From an uncultured Lachnospiraceae bacterium (GTDB lineage Bacteria > Bacillota > Clostridia > Lachnospirales > Lachnospiraceae): a stretch of 60,780 bases of DNA. The notes beneath the pieces are model-generated. The model saw only the letters and a program-made list of their open reading frames with translations, was not told the DNA's origin and ran no database searches. The translations under genes were made by a program, and so were the position numbers. Every line of letters starts with the position of its first letter. Positions within the stretch are counted from its first letter, which is position 1. Shown piece after piece: positions 22,086-31,852 of the stretch. The stretch is from NCBI GenBank assembly GCA_910580005.1, contig CAJTXH010000003.1:1-60780 (forward strand). The letters are read 5' to 3'.

Positions 22086-23258
22086 TTATAACACCCCCAC
22101 GTGTTTTGTAATAGCATCTGCAATGTCCTTTAAAGTAACTACTTCGTCAACTGCACCAGTTTCAGCAATTGCCTTTGGCATACCATAGACTGTACAGCTT
22201 TCTGCATCCTGCCCGATAACATAAACTTTATTAGTTTTTTCAAGCTGCAGGATTCCCTGGGTGCCATCTGCACCCATGCCTGTCATTACAACACAGGTTA
22301 TTTCATCAAATGAGGTCTCCATTAAAGATTCATACATTATATCAGCACATGGTTTAAGCCCGTTCCTTGCTGCCTCTTTCCTGACAGTTATAACATGTTC
22401 ACTCCTGCTTTTTTCAGCAAGGCGCATCTGTGAACCGCCTTTGGCAATATAGACAATGCCTTTCTTTAAAACATCCCCGTCTGATGCCTCTTTAACAGTA
22501 ATCTTGCTGAGTTCATCAAGCCTCTTGCTTAAAGAAGATGTAAAGCCTTCAGGCATATGCTGTACAATAAGCACTGGTGCATCAAGGTTTGCTGGCAGGA
22601 AAGGCACTACATACTGGAGTGCCTTAGGCCCTCCTGTAGAACATGCAAGTGCCACAAGCTTCCTTGCCCCTTTGCCTGCTGGTGTCTTTGAGTGGTTAGT
22701 CCTGTCTGAAACACCTCCCGGGCATACACGTGCGCCACTGTCTAAAGGCTTTCTTGCTGCTACAGTGCCCTGGCTTCCAGCTCCTGCCAGGCTTCCTGGT
22801 TTCGTTACAGCAGGGCGCAGCCTCCTTTTAACGTCTTCGTTGGAGGCTTCAGAGGTACGCAGCCCGATTGCAGCATATAGCATTTCAATAAGCCTCTGCC
22901 CAAAGGACGGACCTTTTGCTTCTGAAAGGCTGTCAGGCTTGGTTATAAAGTCAAATGCACCTAATTCAAGTGCCTGTATAGTTTCTTTAGCACCTTCCCT
23001 GGCAATAGTACTTACAATTACCACACGTTCTTTGCGCCCTTTCCTGTTAAGCTCCCTCAAAAATTCAATACCGTTCATCTTAGGCATATTAATGTCTAAA
23101 ACTATAGCATCGAACTTCCCTCCATTCTCTAATATCTTTAAGGCATCTTCACCATTCGCTGCATACTTTTCATTATGTAATTCCTCATCTGAGTTTATTA
23201 TATCAGATATGGTTCTTCTCATAAGTGCAGAATCATCAACAATCAAAATATTTTTCAT
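22086..23258 (-). CDS. cheB: Chemotaxis response regulator methylesterase/deamidase CheB
   Basis: 390 residues. The receiver domain (about 1-120) has acidic pocket VDDS and phospho-acceptor Asp55 in AIVLDINMPKMNG. A linker (about 125-195) leads to the esterase, whose catalytic residues are visible: Ser in VALACSTGGPKAL, His in VLIVQHMPEGFT and Asp in VMTGMGADGTQG. It demethylates receptor glutamates. The start at 23258 has AGGAGGTATATA upstream; an upstream in-frame ATG would add 26 residues not seen in receivers. The matching methyltransferase cheR is not in the operon. Confidence 0.95.
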   Translation of the reverse strand: MKNILIVDDSALMRRTISDIINSDEELHNEKYAANGEDALKILENGGKFDAIVLDINMPKMNGIEFLRELNRKGRKERVVIVSTIAREGAKETIQALELGAFDFITKPDSLSEAKGPSFGQRLIEMLYAAIGLRTSEASNEDVKRRLRPAVTKPGSLAGAGSQGTVAARKPLDSGARVCPGGVSDRTNHSKTPAGKGARKLVALACSTGGPKALQYVVPFLPANLDAPVLIVQHMPEGFTSSLSKRLDELSKITVKEASDGDVLKKGIVYIAKGGSQMRLAEKSRSEHVITVRKEAARNGLKPCADIMYESLMETSFDEITCVVMTGMGADGTQGILQLEKTNKVYVIGQDAESCTVYGMPKAIAETGAVDEVVTLKDIADAITKHVGVL

Positions 23259-23286
23259 TATATACCTCCTGGGTACGTATTTTCTA

Positions 23287-24012
23287 TTAAATTCCCTGTC
23301 TTTCAAGCCAGAAACCAAAATGTATAACCTGTTCACGCTGCTGCTCTGTTATTCCAGCATATTTAAGCCTTATATCAAAAATACCTTTTATATTAGCAAG
23401 TTCCCCTGAATACACTACTTCACATATTACAGGAAAAGCCCTTTTATTATTATATTCTCCAAAGTTCAAAACGCAGAACAGATATTCCCCTTTATCTATC
23501 ATCTGCCTGGAAGTAAACCTTAACCCTCCGCCGCTTATATCAGACAATGCTTCCTGCTTAAATCCTTTTATGCCTGACAGGCTTTTTTTAACATCTTCCC
23601 ATTCTCTATTAATAATGTCGTGTACCTGTGTTTTCTCTAATACAATATATGCAAAAAGTGAATGGCATGGGTAACGCTGGTAGCGCCGTCTCTGCACTTT
23701 CTGTATCGGTGAAACTATCCTGGCAGTATAATAACAATAGCCATCCTCATTGCTGCTTGAAATATAATATGCATTGCATCTGTATACTTTATTCATATTA
23801 TAAATATCAAGTATATAACATTCCTGTTTCTTAAGCACTGTCCTGCCATCACTGCCATCGCTGTCATCAGCAACAATAATTTCTGAATCAGATATAACCT
23901 TATGAAGATGGCAGCAGCAAATTTTGTTCTTTTCCATGCCATCATCTGCTGGCTGGAAAAGACATTTATAAAATATTACTTTGCTTTCATTACTTACCAG
24001 TTCCTCCAGCAT
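23287..24012 (-). CDS. PilZ-domain c-di-GMP receptor, YcgR-like flagellar brake
   Basis: 241 residues. An N-terminal YcgR-type domain (about 1-110) precedes a C-terminal PilZ domain (about 112-235). Both c-di-GMP binding motifs are present: RRRYQR (R-x3-R, about 116) and DISGGGLRF ((D/N)-x-S-x2-G, about 164). Proteins of this architecture (YcgR, YpfA/DgrA) slow or steer the motor by contacting MotA or the rotor when c-di-GMP is high. Its place between flhG and cheB inside the operon agrees with such a role. GAGAGGTATTTAT precedes the ATG. The exact partner is not known. Confidence 0.88.
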   Translation of the reverse strand: MLEELVSNESKVIFYKCLFQPADDGMEKNKICCCHLHKVISDSEIIVADDSDGSDGRTVLKKQECYILDIYNMNKVYRCNAYYISSSNEDGYCYYTARIVSPIQKVQRRRYQRYPCHSLFAYIVLEKTQVHDIINREWEDVKKSLSGIKGFKQEALSDISGGGLRFTSRQMIDKGEYLFCVLNFGEYNNKRAFPVICEVVYSGELANIKGIFDIRLKYAGITEQQREQVIHFGFWLERQGI

Positions 24013-24027
24013 ATAAATACCTCTCTT

Positions 24028-24909
24028 TTACCTGTTGTGGTTCCTTAGTATCTTTGCAAAAATACCTGATAACCCACTACCTGAAGGGCTGATATGTCTG
24101 CTGCTCTTGTTTTCAAGTATAGAAGCAAGTTCCTGTATCGCCTTTGAAGAAGGTGCATTAGGATAAGCAAGGGATACTGGGCGCTGTTTCATAACTGCCT
24201 TCTGTAAAAAACTGTCATAAGGAACAGCTCCCATATAATCCATTTCCATTCCTAAAAACCTCCCAACTACAGAATCCAGTTTTTCAAACAATTCCCTTCC
24301 CTCTTCCCTAGTCTGCGTCCTGTTGCCAAGCAGCCGTATCTTTAATAAATCTTTATTATAACCTTCCTGGCCTTTAAGTGTCTTTAACAGCACATATGCA
24401 TCTGTAATTGAAGCTGGTTCAGGAGTAGCTACAAGCAGTATTTCTGCACTGGACAAAATCATTTCCATAACATTGTCAGAGATTCCTGCACCTGTATCAA
24501 TAATTATAATATCTGCTATGTTGTCAAGCTGGTACATTACATTTACTAAAATCTTAAGCTGCCCGCTTGTAAGGTTTGCAAGTTCATGTATGCCTGAACC
24601 TCCTGATACAAATCCTATATTGCCAGGGCCTTTTGTAATAATTTCTCCTACATTCCTGCCCCTGAATATCACATCAGATAAATTATATTGTGGCCTTATG
24701 CCAAGCATAACCTCTATATTAGCAAGTCCAAAATCTGCATCAAGTATAACTACTTTTTTCCTAAGCCTGCTAAACTGTATTGCCAGGTTTAAAGAAATAT
24801 TTGATTTGCCTACTCCCCCTTTGCCGCTTGTAACAGTTATAACCCTTGCAAGGTGCTCCTGCCTGGTCTGCTTTTTAACTAAATTCCTTAACTGCTCTGC
24901 CTGGTCCAT
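24028..24909 (-). CDS. flhG: MinD-like ATPase FlhG (YlxH/FleN)
   Basis: 293 residues. Deviant Walker A SGKGGVGKSNISLNLA (28-43), switch D in VVILDADFGLANIEVML, and IIIIDTGAGIS define the MinD/ParA family. The N-terminus MDQAEQLRNL carries the DQAxxLR motif, which in FlhG stimulates the FlhF GTPase. Controls flagellar number and position. The start overlaps the flhF stop by one base (TGATG), so translation is coupled. Confidence 0.95.
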   Translation of the reverse strand: MDQAEQLRNLVKKQTRQEHLARVITVTSGKGGVGKSNISLNLAIQFSRLRKKVVILDADFGLANIEVMLGIRPQYNLSDVIFRGRNVGEIITKGPGNIGFVSGGSGIHELANLTSGQLKILVNVMYQLDNIADIIIIDTGAGISDNVMEMILSSAEILLVATPEPASITDAYVLLKTLKGQEGYNKDLLKIRLLGNRTQTREEGRELFEKLDSVVGRFLGMEMDYMGAVPYDSFLQKAVMKQRPVSLAYPNAPSSKAIQELASILENKSSRHISPSGSGLSGIFAKILRNHNR

Positions 24910-26180
24910 CAGCTATTTCCTCCAAGAAGCTGTTTTGCAATTTTCTGGGCATCAATTTTACTTATATCATTAGGAACATTCTGTCCTTCCGTAATGTATG
25001 AAAGGGGTGCTCCTGTCAGTATATGGATATTAAATATATTTCCCATCGTGTCTGTTTCATCAAGCTTTGTAAAGATTAAATTATACTTACATATCTCTGA
25101 ATATATGCCTGTTATCCTCACTAAATCCTGGTACTTTGTAGTTGCGCTTAATACAAGGAATATTTCCCTTTCATTTTCAGGTATGGTCTTTAATAACTGC
25201 ACCAGGTCTTCTTTCTGTTCTTCGTTATTATGGGAACGCCCAGCAGTATCTATAAGCACAAGGTCATATCCAGGCTGTTCTTCCCTTAATTTTGCCAGTT
25301 CTTCTGGCGTATACACAACATTAAGTGTTATGCCTAAAATATTAGCATAAACTTTAAGCTGCTCAACTGCTGCAATCCTGTACGTGTCTGATGTGACAAG
25401 TGCAACATTTGATTTATTGGCAAGTTTCATCATTGAAGCTATTTTAGCAATTGTAGTTGTCTTGCCAACACCAGTAGGCCCTATAAAAAATATATATTTT
25501 GTCTGCTTTGTTTTTAAATCTATTAAATGCGGTGAACCTATTTTTAATACGATTTTCTGGTAAACTCCAGCCAGTATATTGTCAAGTGTCGAATTATAAC
25601 CAAGTGTCCCTTCTATCTCTTCTATAATCTGGTTCACATAAGACTCTTCAACTTCATTTTGTATAAGCTGTTTTCTTATTAAATCAAGATAAGCCTGGTT
25701 TTTATCAACCACTCTTTCTTTCTCATCTTTTTCCTCTTCCCTGTTTAATACCATCTGCTTTTCAAGCAAATCTTGTAATGTATTAAGTTTCTGTTCTATA
25801 TCACTATCACTGTCTTCTTTGCCTGTGCCGTCTTGTCCTGGCTCATCCTCAATAATCTGGCTGTTCTTTATAAGCCTTTCCCTTTCTGCCTCTTTCTGCG
25901 CTGCCTTAGAGTCAGGTGCCGGCGCAAACTGTTTTTCATTAAGCACCTGCTGCAATTTAGAAAAATCAGGGGCTTCTTCTTTTGCTGCTGGTTGTGGTTC
26001 TTCCTTCTTAATCTCATCAACAGCAGCAGTCACCTCAAACGAAGGCTTCCTGAACAGTTTAAATATGCCATGCGGGCTGGTTTCCTTAGTATTCATAATT
26101 GAAACACTTTCACCAAGGTCTGCCTTAGCAAGTGATATAGCTTCTTCTTCTGTTTTTCCAATATATTTCTTGATAATCAC
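24909..26180 (-). CDS. flhF: Signal-recognition-type GTPase FlhF
   Basis: 423 residues. An N-terminal basic region (1-130; IIKKYIGKTEEEAISLAKAD) is followed by a coiled segment, the N domain and the SRP-GTPase G domain. Walker A GPTGVGKTTTIAKIAS lies at 234-249, with DTAGRSHNNEE and LTKLDETDT-like motifs (FTKLDETDTMGN) further on. It recruits early flagellar components to the pole or assembly site with FlhG. The start is a GTG that overlaps the flhA stop by one base (TAGTG). Confidence 0.95.
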   Translation of the reverse strand: MIIKKYIGKTEEEAISLAKADLGESVSIMNTKETSPHGIFKLFRKPSFEVTAAVDEIKKEEPQPAAKEEAPDFSKLQQVLNEKQFAPAPDSKAAQKEAERERLIKNSQIIEDEPGQDGTGKEDSDSDIEQKLNTLQDLLEKQMVLNREEEKDEKERVVDKNQAYLDLIRKQLIQNEVEESYVNQIIEEIEGTLGYNSTLDNILAGVYQKIVLKIGSPHLIDLKTKQTKYIFFIGPTGVGKTTTIAKIASMMKLANKSNVALVTSDTYRIAAVEQLKVYANILGITLNVVYTPEELAKLREEQPGYDLVLIDTAGRSHNNEEQKEDLVQLLKTIPENEREIFLVLSATTKYQDLVRITGIYSEICKYNLIFTKLDETDTMGNIFNIHILTGAPLSYITEGQNVPNDISKIDAQKIAKQLLGGNS

Positions 26181-28213
26181 TATACTGTCACCATCCCTAT
26201 AGATTGTAATTCAACATCAGATGCTATCTCATTGTATGATATAACAGTCAAATCCCTGAACTGTTCTGATGTAATCTTCTTAAAATACATACGTACAATA
26301 GGTGAAGTCACTATAATAGGGTTTTTGCCCAGTTCTTCCATTTTCTCTACCTCATCCCTCACTGAATTTAATATATCCTGCATCTTTTCAGGCGCAAGGT
26401 TTATATATGCACCCTGTTCTGTCTGTTTGACAGACCCCATAATCTCCTGCTCTATCTTCGGGTCAAGTGTAACTACACTTGTCATCTCATTTGAAGGGAA
26501 ATATTTATTTGAAATAGCACGTTTTAAGCTCTGGCGCACATATTCAGTAAGCACATCTGTATCTCTTGTAGTAGTTGCATTATCTGCAAGCGTTTCAAAT
26601 ATTGTAACAAGGTCTCTTATTGAAATGCCTTCTTTTAAAAGGTTTTGTAAAACTTTCTGTATCTCACCAACACCAAGAAGCTTAGGCACAAGTTCTGACA
26701 CAAGTGTTGTATTAGCTTCCTGTACATTATTAATAAGGTTCTGTACATCCTGCCTTGTAAGAAGTGTGTCAATATTGTTCCTTACTACTTCTGTAAGATG
26801 TGTTGCAATAATTGACGGCGGGTCAACAACTGTATATCCAAGTGATTCAGCACGCTCCCTCTGTGACTCTGTTATCCAGATTGCTGGCAGATGGAATGAC
26901 GGCTCAAATGTAGGTATACCTGTAATTTCCTCTTCTACATAACCTGGGTTCATTGCCATATAATGGTCAAATAAAATTTCACCCTCACTAATTGGCACGC
27001 CCTTTATCTTAATAAGGTACTGGTTAGGGTTAAGCTGTATATTATCCCTTAAACGTATCATAGGCACAACACACCCAAGTTCAAGTGCAATCTGCCTTCT
27101 AATCATAACTACCCTGTCCAAAAGGTCACCGCCCTGGTTTACATCCGCAAGCGGTATAATGCCATATCCAAATTCAAGTTCTATAGGGTCAACCTGAAGA
27201 AGTGACACAACATTTTCCGGACGCCTGATTTCTTCAGCAGACTCTTCTTCCTCACCAACTTCTTCTTCTATTGATGCTTCTTCCATTGATGCTTCAATAG
27301 CCCTTCCTGCAATTATAAACAATACTGCATATATAAGACATAAAAGTGTTGACAGTGGCGTAACAATTCCAAGGAATGCCATGCTGCCGCCAACTATGTA
27401 AAGTACCTTCGGAATAGAGAAAAGCTGTTTTAGAAGCACATTCCCAAGGTCTGCTTCTTTGGAAACTTTTGTAACAAGTATACCTGTTGAAAGCGATATA
27501 AGCAGTGATGGTATCTGGCTTACAAGACCATCACCTATAGTGAGTATGGTATATTTTGCAAGCGCATCTGACATTTCAAGCCCCTGCATAACAACACCAA
27601 GCATAAGGCCTCCTGCAAAGTTTATTACAGTAATGATAAGGCCCGCCATTGCATCTCCCTTAACATACTTTGTAGCACCGTCCATAGCACCGAAAAATGA
27701 TGATTCATCCTGTATTTTCTGGCGTCTTTCCTTTGCCTGTTCATCATTTATTGCGCCTGTGTTCAAATCAGCATCTATAGCCATCTGCTTACCAGGCATT
27801 GCATCAAGCGTAAACCTGGCTGTAACTTCTGATACACGTTCTGAACCTTTATTTATAACAACAAACTGGATAATAACCAGTATCATAAATACAATTATAC
27901 CAACAACAAGGTTGCCACCACCCACGAACTGCCCGAATGTTTCAACAACATTACCAGCATAACCTGTCAGAAGAATATTCCTTGTAGAACCTACATTAAG
28001 GGACATCCTGAAAAGCGTTGTCATAAGCAGCAGTGTAGGGAACGATGACATATTAAGCGCTTCCTTTGAAAATAACGCATTAAAAAGCACAATCATCGCT
28101 ATACTTATATTAAATAATATCAATATATCAAGTAATAAAGCCGGAATTGGCACAATAAGAAATATAACTGGCACCAATATGTATAATCCAAGAAGTAAAT
28201 CCTGCCTTTTCAT
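26180..28213 (-). CDS. flhA: Flagellar export gate protein FlhA
   Basis: 677 residues. About eight N-terminal membrane segments (1-310) include the FHIPEP-family motif regions RMSLNVGSTRNILLTGYAGN and ERVSEVTARFTLDAMPGKQM, with the proton-handling loop DGATKYVKGDAMAGLIITVI. An acidic linker (SIEEEVGEEEESAEEIRRPE) joins a large cytoplasmic domain (about 340-677) that docks export substrates and chaperones. Complete length. AAAGGT is upstream of the ATG; flhB ends 16 bases before it. Confidence 0.97.
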   Translation of the reverse strand: MKRQDLLLGLYILVPVIFLIVPIPALLLDILILFNISIAMIVLFNALFSKEALNMSSFPTLLLMTTLFRMSLNVGSTRNILLTGYAGNVVETFGQFVGGGNLVVGIIVFMILVIIQFVVINKGSERVSEVTARFTLDAMPGKQMAIDADLNTGAINDEQAKERRQKIQDESSFFGAMDGATKYVKGDAMAGLIITVINFAGGLMLGVVMQGLEMSDALAKYTILTIGDGLVSQIPSLLISLSTGILVTKVSKEADLGNVLLKQLFSIPKVLYIVGGSMAFLGIVTPLSTLLCLIYAVLFIIAGRAIEASMEEASIEEEVGEEEESAEEIRRPENVVSLLQVDPIELEFGYGIIPLADVNQGGDLLDRVVMIRRQIALELGCVVPMIRLRDNIQLNPNQYLIKIKGVPISEGEILFDHYMAMNPGYVEEEITGIPTFEPSFHLPAIWITESQRERAESLGYTVVDPPSIIATHLTEVVRNNIDTLLTRQDVQNLINNVQEANTTLVSELVPKLLGVGEIQKVLQNLLKEGISIRDLVTIFETLADNATTTRDTDVLTEYVRQSLKRAISNKYFPSNEMTSVVTLDPKIEQEIMGSVKQTEQGAYINLAPEKMQDILNSVRDEVEKMEELGKNPIIVTSPIVRMYFKKITSEQFRDLTVISYNEIASDVELQSIGMVTV

Positions 28214-28229
28214 CAGAAAACCATACCTT

Positions 28230-29336
28230 TCATAATTTACCTTTTATATTATAAACATAAGCAAGAATTTCGGCAACCATCTGGTAAAGCTCAGGTGGTA
28301 TCTGTGCCCCCACATCTACGTTGTGGTAAAGCATCCTTGCTAATGGTTTGTTCTCTACTATTTCTATATCATTTTCATTTGCAACATCTTTTATTTTAGC
28401 TGCAAGAAAATCTGCACCTTTTGCAACAACTATTGGTGCTTCGTATTTAGTCTTGTCATAAAGAATAGCAACTGCAAGGTGTGTAGGGTTTGTAATTACA
28501 ACATCTGCCTGTGGCAGCGCATTCATCATACGCCTTTGTGATGCCTGCTGCATACGTGCCCTCTGCTGGCTCTTAATCTTAGGGTCACCTTCTGCATTCT
28601 TAAATTCATCCTTAACTTCCTGCTTGGTCATCTTCATGTCTTCATGGAACTTCCACTTGCGGTACCGCCAGTCTGCAAATGCCACTATAAAGAAAATAAC
28701 ACTAATCCTTATTCCAATATCTATAACAGTATTGCCTATAAGCTCTATTGCCTGGAAAAGCGTATAGGAATACATATTAAGCACCATTGCCCATCTGTCT
28801 TTTAAAAAGTCATAAACTATATACGTCAGCACTGCAATTTTAACAAGTGAAATAACCAGGTCAACAATTTTGTCTTTTGAAAAAAGGCGCTTAATGCCGC
28901 TTACAGGGTTAAACTTGTTAAAATTGGGCTTCATTGGCTCAAATGAAACCTGCCATTTTACCTGTACAAGTTCAGATATGAAAACAGTTGCAAATGAAAT
29001 TGCCAGAAATGGAATTAATGTAATAATAATTATCTGTAATACACTGCCCATAAGTGAACATGCAATCTGTAGTGTAAATTCATTATCTGTATATTTTGTA
29101 ATTCCTGAATATAGGTAATGGTAACTTGTCAGGAAACGCTCCCCAACAAATCCTAAAAATATTTTTATTGTTATAAAAAATATTAACAGCGACGAGGCTG
29201 TAGTTACCTCCTTGCTCTTGGCTGCCTGCCCTTTTTTACGGGCATCAGTAAGCTTCTTGGCGGTAGGTTCTTCTGTTTTCTCACCGCCTTCACCATCTTT
29301 AGCAAAGAGCTGCAAATCATATCTGAATGAATACAT
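28230..29336 (-). CDS. flhB: Flagellar export gate protein FlhB
   Basis: 368 residues. Four membrane segments (about 48-240) lead to a cytoplasmic domain with the autocleavage motif NPTH at 283-286 (DVVITNPTHLAVAI), which switches export from rod/hook to filament substrates. The N-terminus YSFRYDLQLFAKDGEGGEKT and TAKKLTDARKKGQ are family signatures. The start at 29336 has GAGGTGGGATTTT upstream; a longer frame to 29369 adds 11 residues that the family lacks. Confidence 0.95.
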   Translation of the reverse strand: MYSFRYDLQLFAKDGEGGEKTEEPTAKKLTDARKKGQAAKSKEVTTASSLLIFFITIKIFLGFVGERFLTSYHYLYSGITKYTDNEFTLQIACSLMGSVLQIIIITLIPFLAISFATVFISELVQVKWQVSFEPMKPNFNKFNPVSGIKRLFSKDKIVDLVISLVKIAVLTYIVYDFLKDRWAMVLNMYSYTLFQAIELIGNTVIDIGIRISVIFFIVAFADWRYRKWKFHEDMKMTKQEVKDEFKNAEGDPKIKSQQRARMQQASQRRMMNALPQADVVITNPTHLAVAILYDKTKYEAPIVVAKGADFLAAKIKDVANENDIEIVENKPLARMLYHNVDVGAQIPPELYQMVAEILAYVYNIKGKL

Positions 29337-29450
29337 AAAATCCCACCTCTTGCCTGCTCTATATATCATAACCTATTTATCAAAAAATATCAATATCTGA
29401 TGTATCTGTTTTGTCTGGGGTGTTGTCCTGGCAATACCAAAAAGCTACAG

Positions 29451-30221
29451 TTATGACGCCAATGCCTTCATAAACATTCCCGTGATTTCCCTCATTTCCT
29501 GGAATATAAAGTCCACTACCCCAGGCATCATGCCCATTACCATAAACAGTACAAACAGCCCCACAAAAAGTTTAAGCTGGATTCCTATTACAAACATATT
29601 CATCTGTGGCGCAACTTTAGCAAGTACACCAAGTATTACGTTTATTATAAAAATACATGTAAATATTGGAAGTGCCACCCTTATAGCTATTACAAAGTAA
29701 TCTGAAACATATGTTGTAACAACTTTTAATAAGTCTGCTTCTATTTTTGCCCCTCCTATTGGTATCAGCTTGTATGACTGCACTAACGCATCAATAATAA
29801 AGTAATGCATGTCTGATACAAGGAACATCAGCATAAAAATATGTGAAAGGAAATTTGCTGTAATAGTTGACTGTATATTTGAAGACGGGTCAAATTCCAT
29901 TGCCATAGAAAGACCTAATTCCATATCTATAAAATGTCCTGAATAATTTAGTATATAAAGGCAGAAACCAGAGCCAATTCCTATTACCAGCCCTGTTATT
30001 GCTTCTTTCATAATAAGTAAACTGTACCCATACAGTCCTGTATATTCTACATTAGTATAGTCTGTTGTATTCATTATAATAATTGAAAGAAATAGTGAAA
30101 TTGCTGCCTTTACCTTTACTGGCACCGAATTATTACCAAAAAACGGGGTAACTGAAACTATTGAGGCAACCCTTACAAAAACAAGTATTGCAAATTCAAG
30201 ATATTCTATTGTAAAATTCAC
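29451..30221 (-). CDS. fliR: Flagellar export gate protein FliR
   Basis: 256 residues with six or more membrane segments. Forms the core of the export gate with FliP and FliQ. Signatures are FVRVASIVSVTPFFGNNSVP near the N-terminus, MKEAITGLVIGIGSGFCLYI, and a C-terminal LKLFVGLFVLFMVMGMMPGV segment. The start codon is GTG (30221) with GGCGGGGAAG upstream. It precedes flhB by about 115 bases, the largest gap in the export block, in which I see no gene. Confidence 0.93.
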   Translation of the reverse strand: MNFTIEYLEFAILVFVRVASIVSVTPFFGNNSVPVKVKAAISLFLSIIIMNTTDYTNVEYTGLYGYSLLIMKEAITGLVIGIGSGFCLYILNYSGHFIDMELGLSMAMEFDPSSNIQSTITANFLSHIFMLMFLVSDMHYFIIDALVQSYKLIPIGGAKIEADLLKVVTTYVSDYFVIAIRVALPIFTCIFIINVILGVLAKVAPQMNMFVIGIQLKLFVGLFVLFMVMGMMPGVVDFIFQEMREITGMFMKALAS

Positions 30222-30235
30222 TGTACTTCCCCGCC

Positions 30236-30505
30236 TTACCTAATGTATTCTGGTATATGTGAAACAAGGTTTGTAAAAAGCTCTGACATATTGTTAAGCA
30301 TCCAGCTTCCACATAACACAATTATAAGCATTATTGCCAGGAATTTGGGTACAAATGTAAGCGTCTGTTCCTGTATTGAAGTAATTGTCTGGAATATGCT
30401 TATTATAAGGCCTATAATTAGCGAAACCAGCAGAAGCGGCGCTGCTGTTTTTACTATAACCCATACAACTTCCCTTGCAATATCAATTATTACTCCTTCT
30501 GACAT
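30236..30505 (-). CDS. fliQ: Flagellar export gate protein FliQ
   Basis: 89 residues, full length for the family, with two membrane helices separated by the short conserved loop FQTITSIQEQTLTFVPKFLA. Four copies wrap the FliP/FliR core of the export gate. GCAGGGATAAAT lies before the ATG. It lies between fliP and fliR. Confidence 0.95.
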   Translation of the reverse strand: MSEGVIIDIAREVVWVIVKTAAPLLLVSLIIGLIISIFQTITSIQEQTLTFVPKFLAIMLIIVLCGSWMLNNMSELFTNLVSHIPEYIR

Positions 30506-30569
30506 ATTTATCCCTGCCTTTCTTTACTTCAGATACTCTTCACTTAAACTAAAAACACATTCAAGGTTT

Positions 30570-31460
30570 TTATACAAATGAATCAACTAACTGCCCTATA
30601 ATCAGGTTCCACCCATCTGCCATTACAAAGAGAAGTATTTTGAATGGCATTGATATTGTAGTAGGGGGAAGCATCATCATACCCATTGACATAAGGGTAG
30701 ACGCCACTACCATATCTATTACAATAAATGGCAGGTATAATATAAACCCTATTATAAATGCCATTCTTAATTCGCTTATAATAAAGGCAGGTATTATTAC
30801 TGTAATTGGAAGGTCTTCATAACTGTTTACAGACTCCCTGTCTGTTTCATTAATATCAAGGAAAAGTTCCAAATCCTTGTCACGTGTCTGCTTAAGCATA
30901 AAGGTTTTTAGTGGCTTTGCACCAGCCTTTAATGCATCTTCCTGCACCACCTCGCCTGACATAAACGGCTGTACTGCTGTTTCATTGACTTCTGAAAACA
31001 CTGGCGCCATAATTGCAAGCGTAATAAATAGCGCAAGCCCCACAAGCACCTGGTTAGGCGGAGAAGTCTGTGTAGCAAGCGCAGTCCTTATAAAGTGCAG
31101 TACCACTATAATACGGGTAAACGATGTAACCATTATAAGTATTGATGGCGCAAGCGACAAAATGGTAAGCATTATAAGTATCTGTAATGTGGCTTCAAGA
31201 TTTGCGCTGCCTGCATTGGAAGATATGGTCAAATCAACTGTGTTATCATCTATATCCGCTTCCCCGTCAATTTCTTTTTGTGTGGTAGCATCAACACCCC
31301 TGGCATATACATACGCCGGGCCTGCTGCATTGAAAATAATAAAACTTGCACAAAGCATTAAAAAAATATTTAATGCTGGTTTCTTGCAAAAACGCTTAAG
31401 CTTTGCTTTTATATTGTTTTTTTCTTTATTATTTTTATTTCCCATTTTTTTTATCATCAT
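30570..31460 (-). CDS. fliP: Flagellar export gate protein FliP
   Basis: 296 residues. A basic N-terminal stretch and signal-like helix (about 27-52) are followed by membrane segments with the family signatures FTRIIVVLHFIRTALATQTS, PPNQVLVGLALFITLAIMAP and GFILYLPFIVIDMVVASTLM. Five copies form the export pore. The N-terminus overlaps fliO by 26 bases; ATG codons at 31460 and 31445 are both possible and neither has a strong ribosome binding site, suggesting coupling to fliO translation. Confidence 0.95.
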   Translation of the reverse strand: MMIKKMGNKNNKEKNNIKAKLKRFCKKPALNIFLMLCASFIIFNAAGPAYVYARGVDATTQKEIDGEADIDDNTVDLTISSNAGSANLEATLQILIMLTILSLAPSILIMVTSFTRIIVVLHFIRTALATQTSPPNQVLVGLALFITLAIMAPVFSEVNETAVQPFMSGEVVQEDALKAGAKPLKTFMLKQTRDKDLELFLDINETDRESVNSYEDLPITVIIPAFIISELRMAFIIGFILYLPFIVIDMVVASTLMSMGMMMLPPTTISMPFKILLFVMADGWNLIIGQLVDSFV

Positions 31461-31824
31461 CTTTCATTTTTCTGTTATTAATCATTTGTCCCATAACGTC
31501 TTTAAATGATGTATTATTCAATTCTGTTTCTTGAAGCTCTATTTCATCTCCAGAAAGCTCTGTAAGCTTAACTATATTATCTTTTGATGTCATAATTGAA
31601 ACAAATTTACTGCCAATTTTAACTATATACAATATTTTGCCTGGTGCTAACTGGTAAGACTCAATTATCTTTATATTGCCATTGCCTTTCTTAATAAGTC
31701 CTGAATTAGCATACCACTTTGTAAAATAAAACGCAGCCACAAGCACCGCAATAAAAATTATAAACAGAATAATAAACCTAAAAATGCCGGCGGCTGCAGA
31801 AAACTCAGTTATTAATATCCTCAT
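31435..31824 (-). CDS. fliO: Flagellar biosynthesis protein FliO
   Basis: 129 residues. A single membrane segment (about 14-36) precedes a small soluble domain with the FliO pattern: GNIKIIESYQLAPGKILYIV, then KFVSIMTSKDNIVKLTEL. It helps assemble the FliP ring. GGAGGTGTAAGAAT is upstream. In Bacillus subtilis cheY lies between fliY and fliO; here only 28 bases separate them. Confidence 0.88.
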   Translation of the reverse strand: MRILITEFSAAAGIFRFIILFIIFIAVLVAAFYFTKWYANSGLIKKGNGNIKIIESYQLAPGKILYIVKIGSKFVSIMTSKDNIVKLTELSGDEIELQETELNNTSFKDVMGQMINNRKMKDDDKKNGK

Positions 31825-31852
31825 ATTCTTACACCTCCGGCTTTTTATTTTA

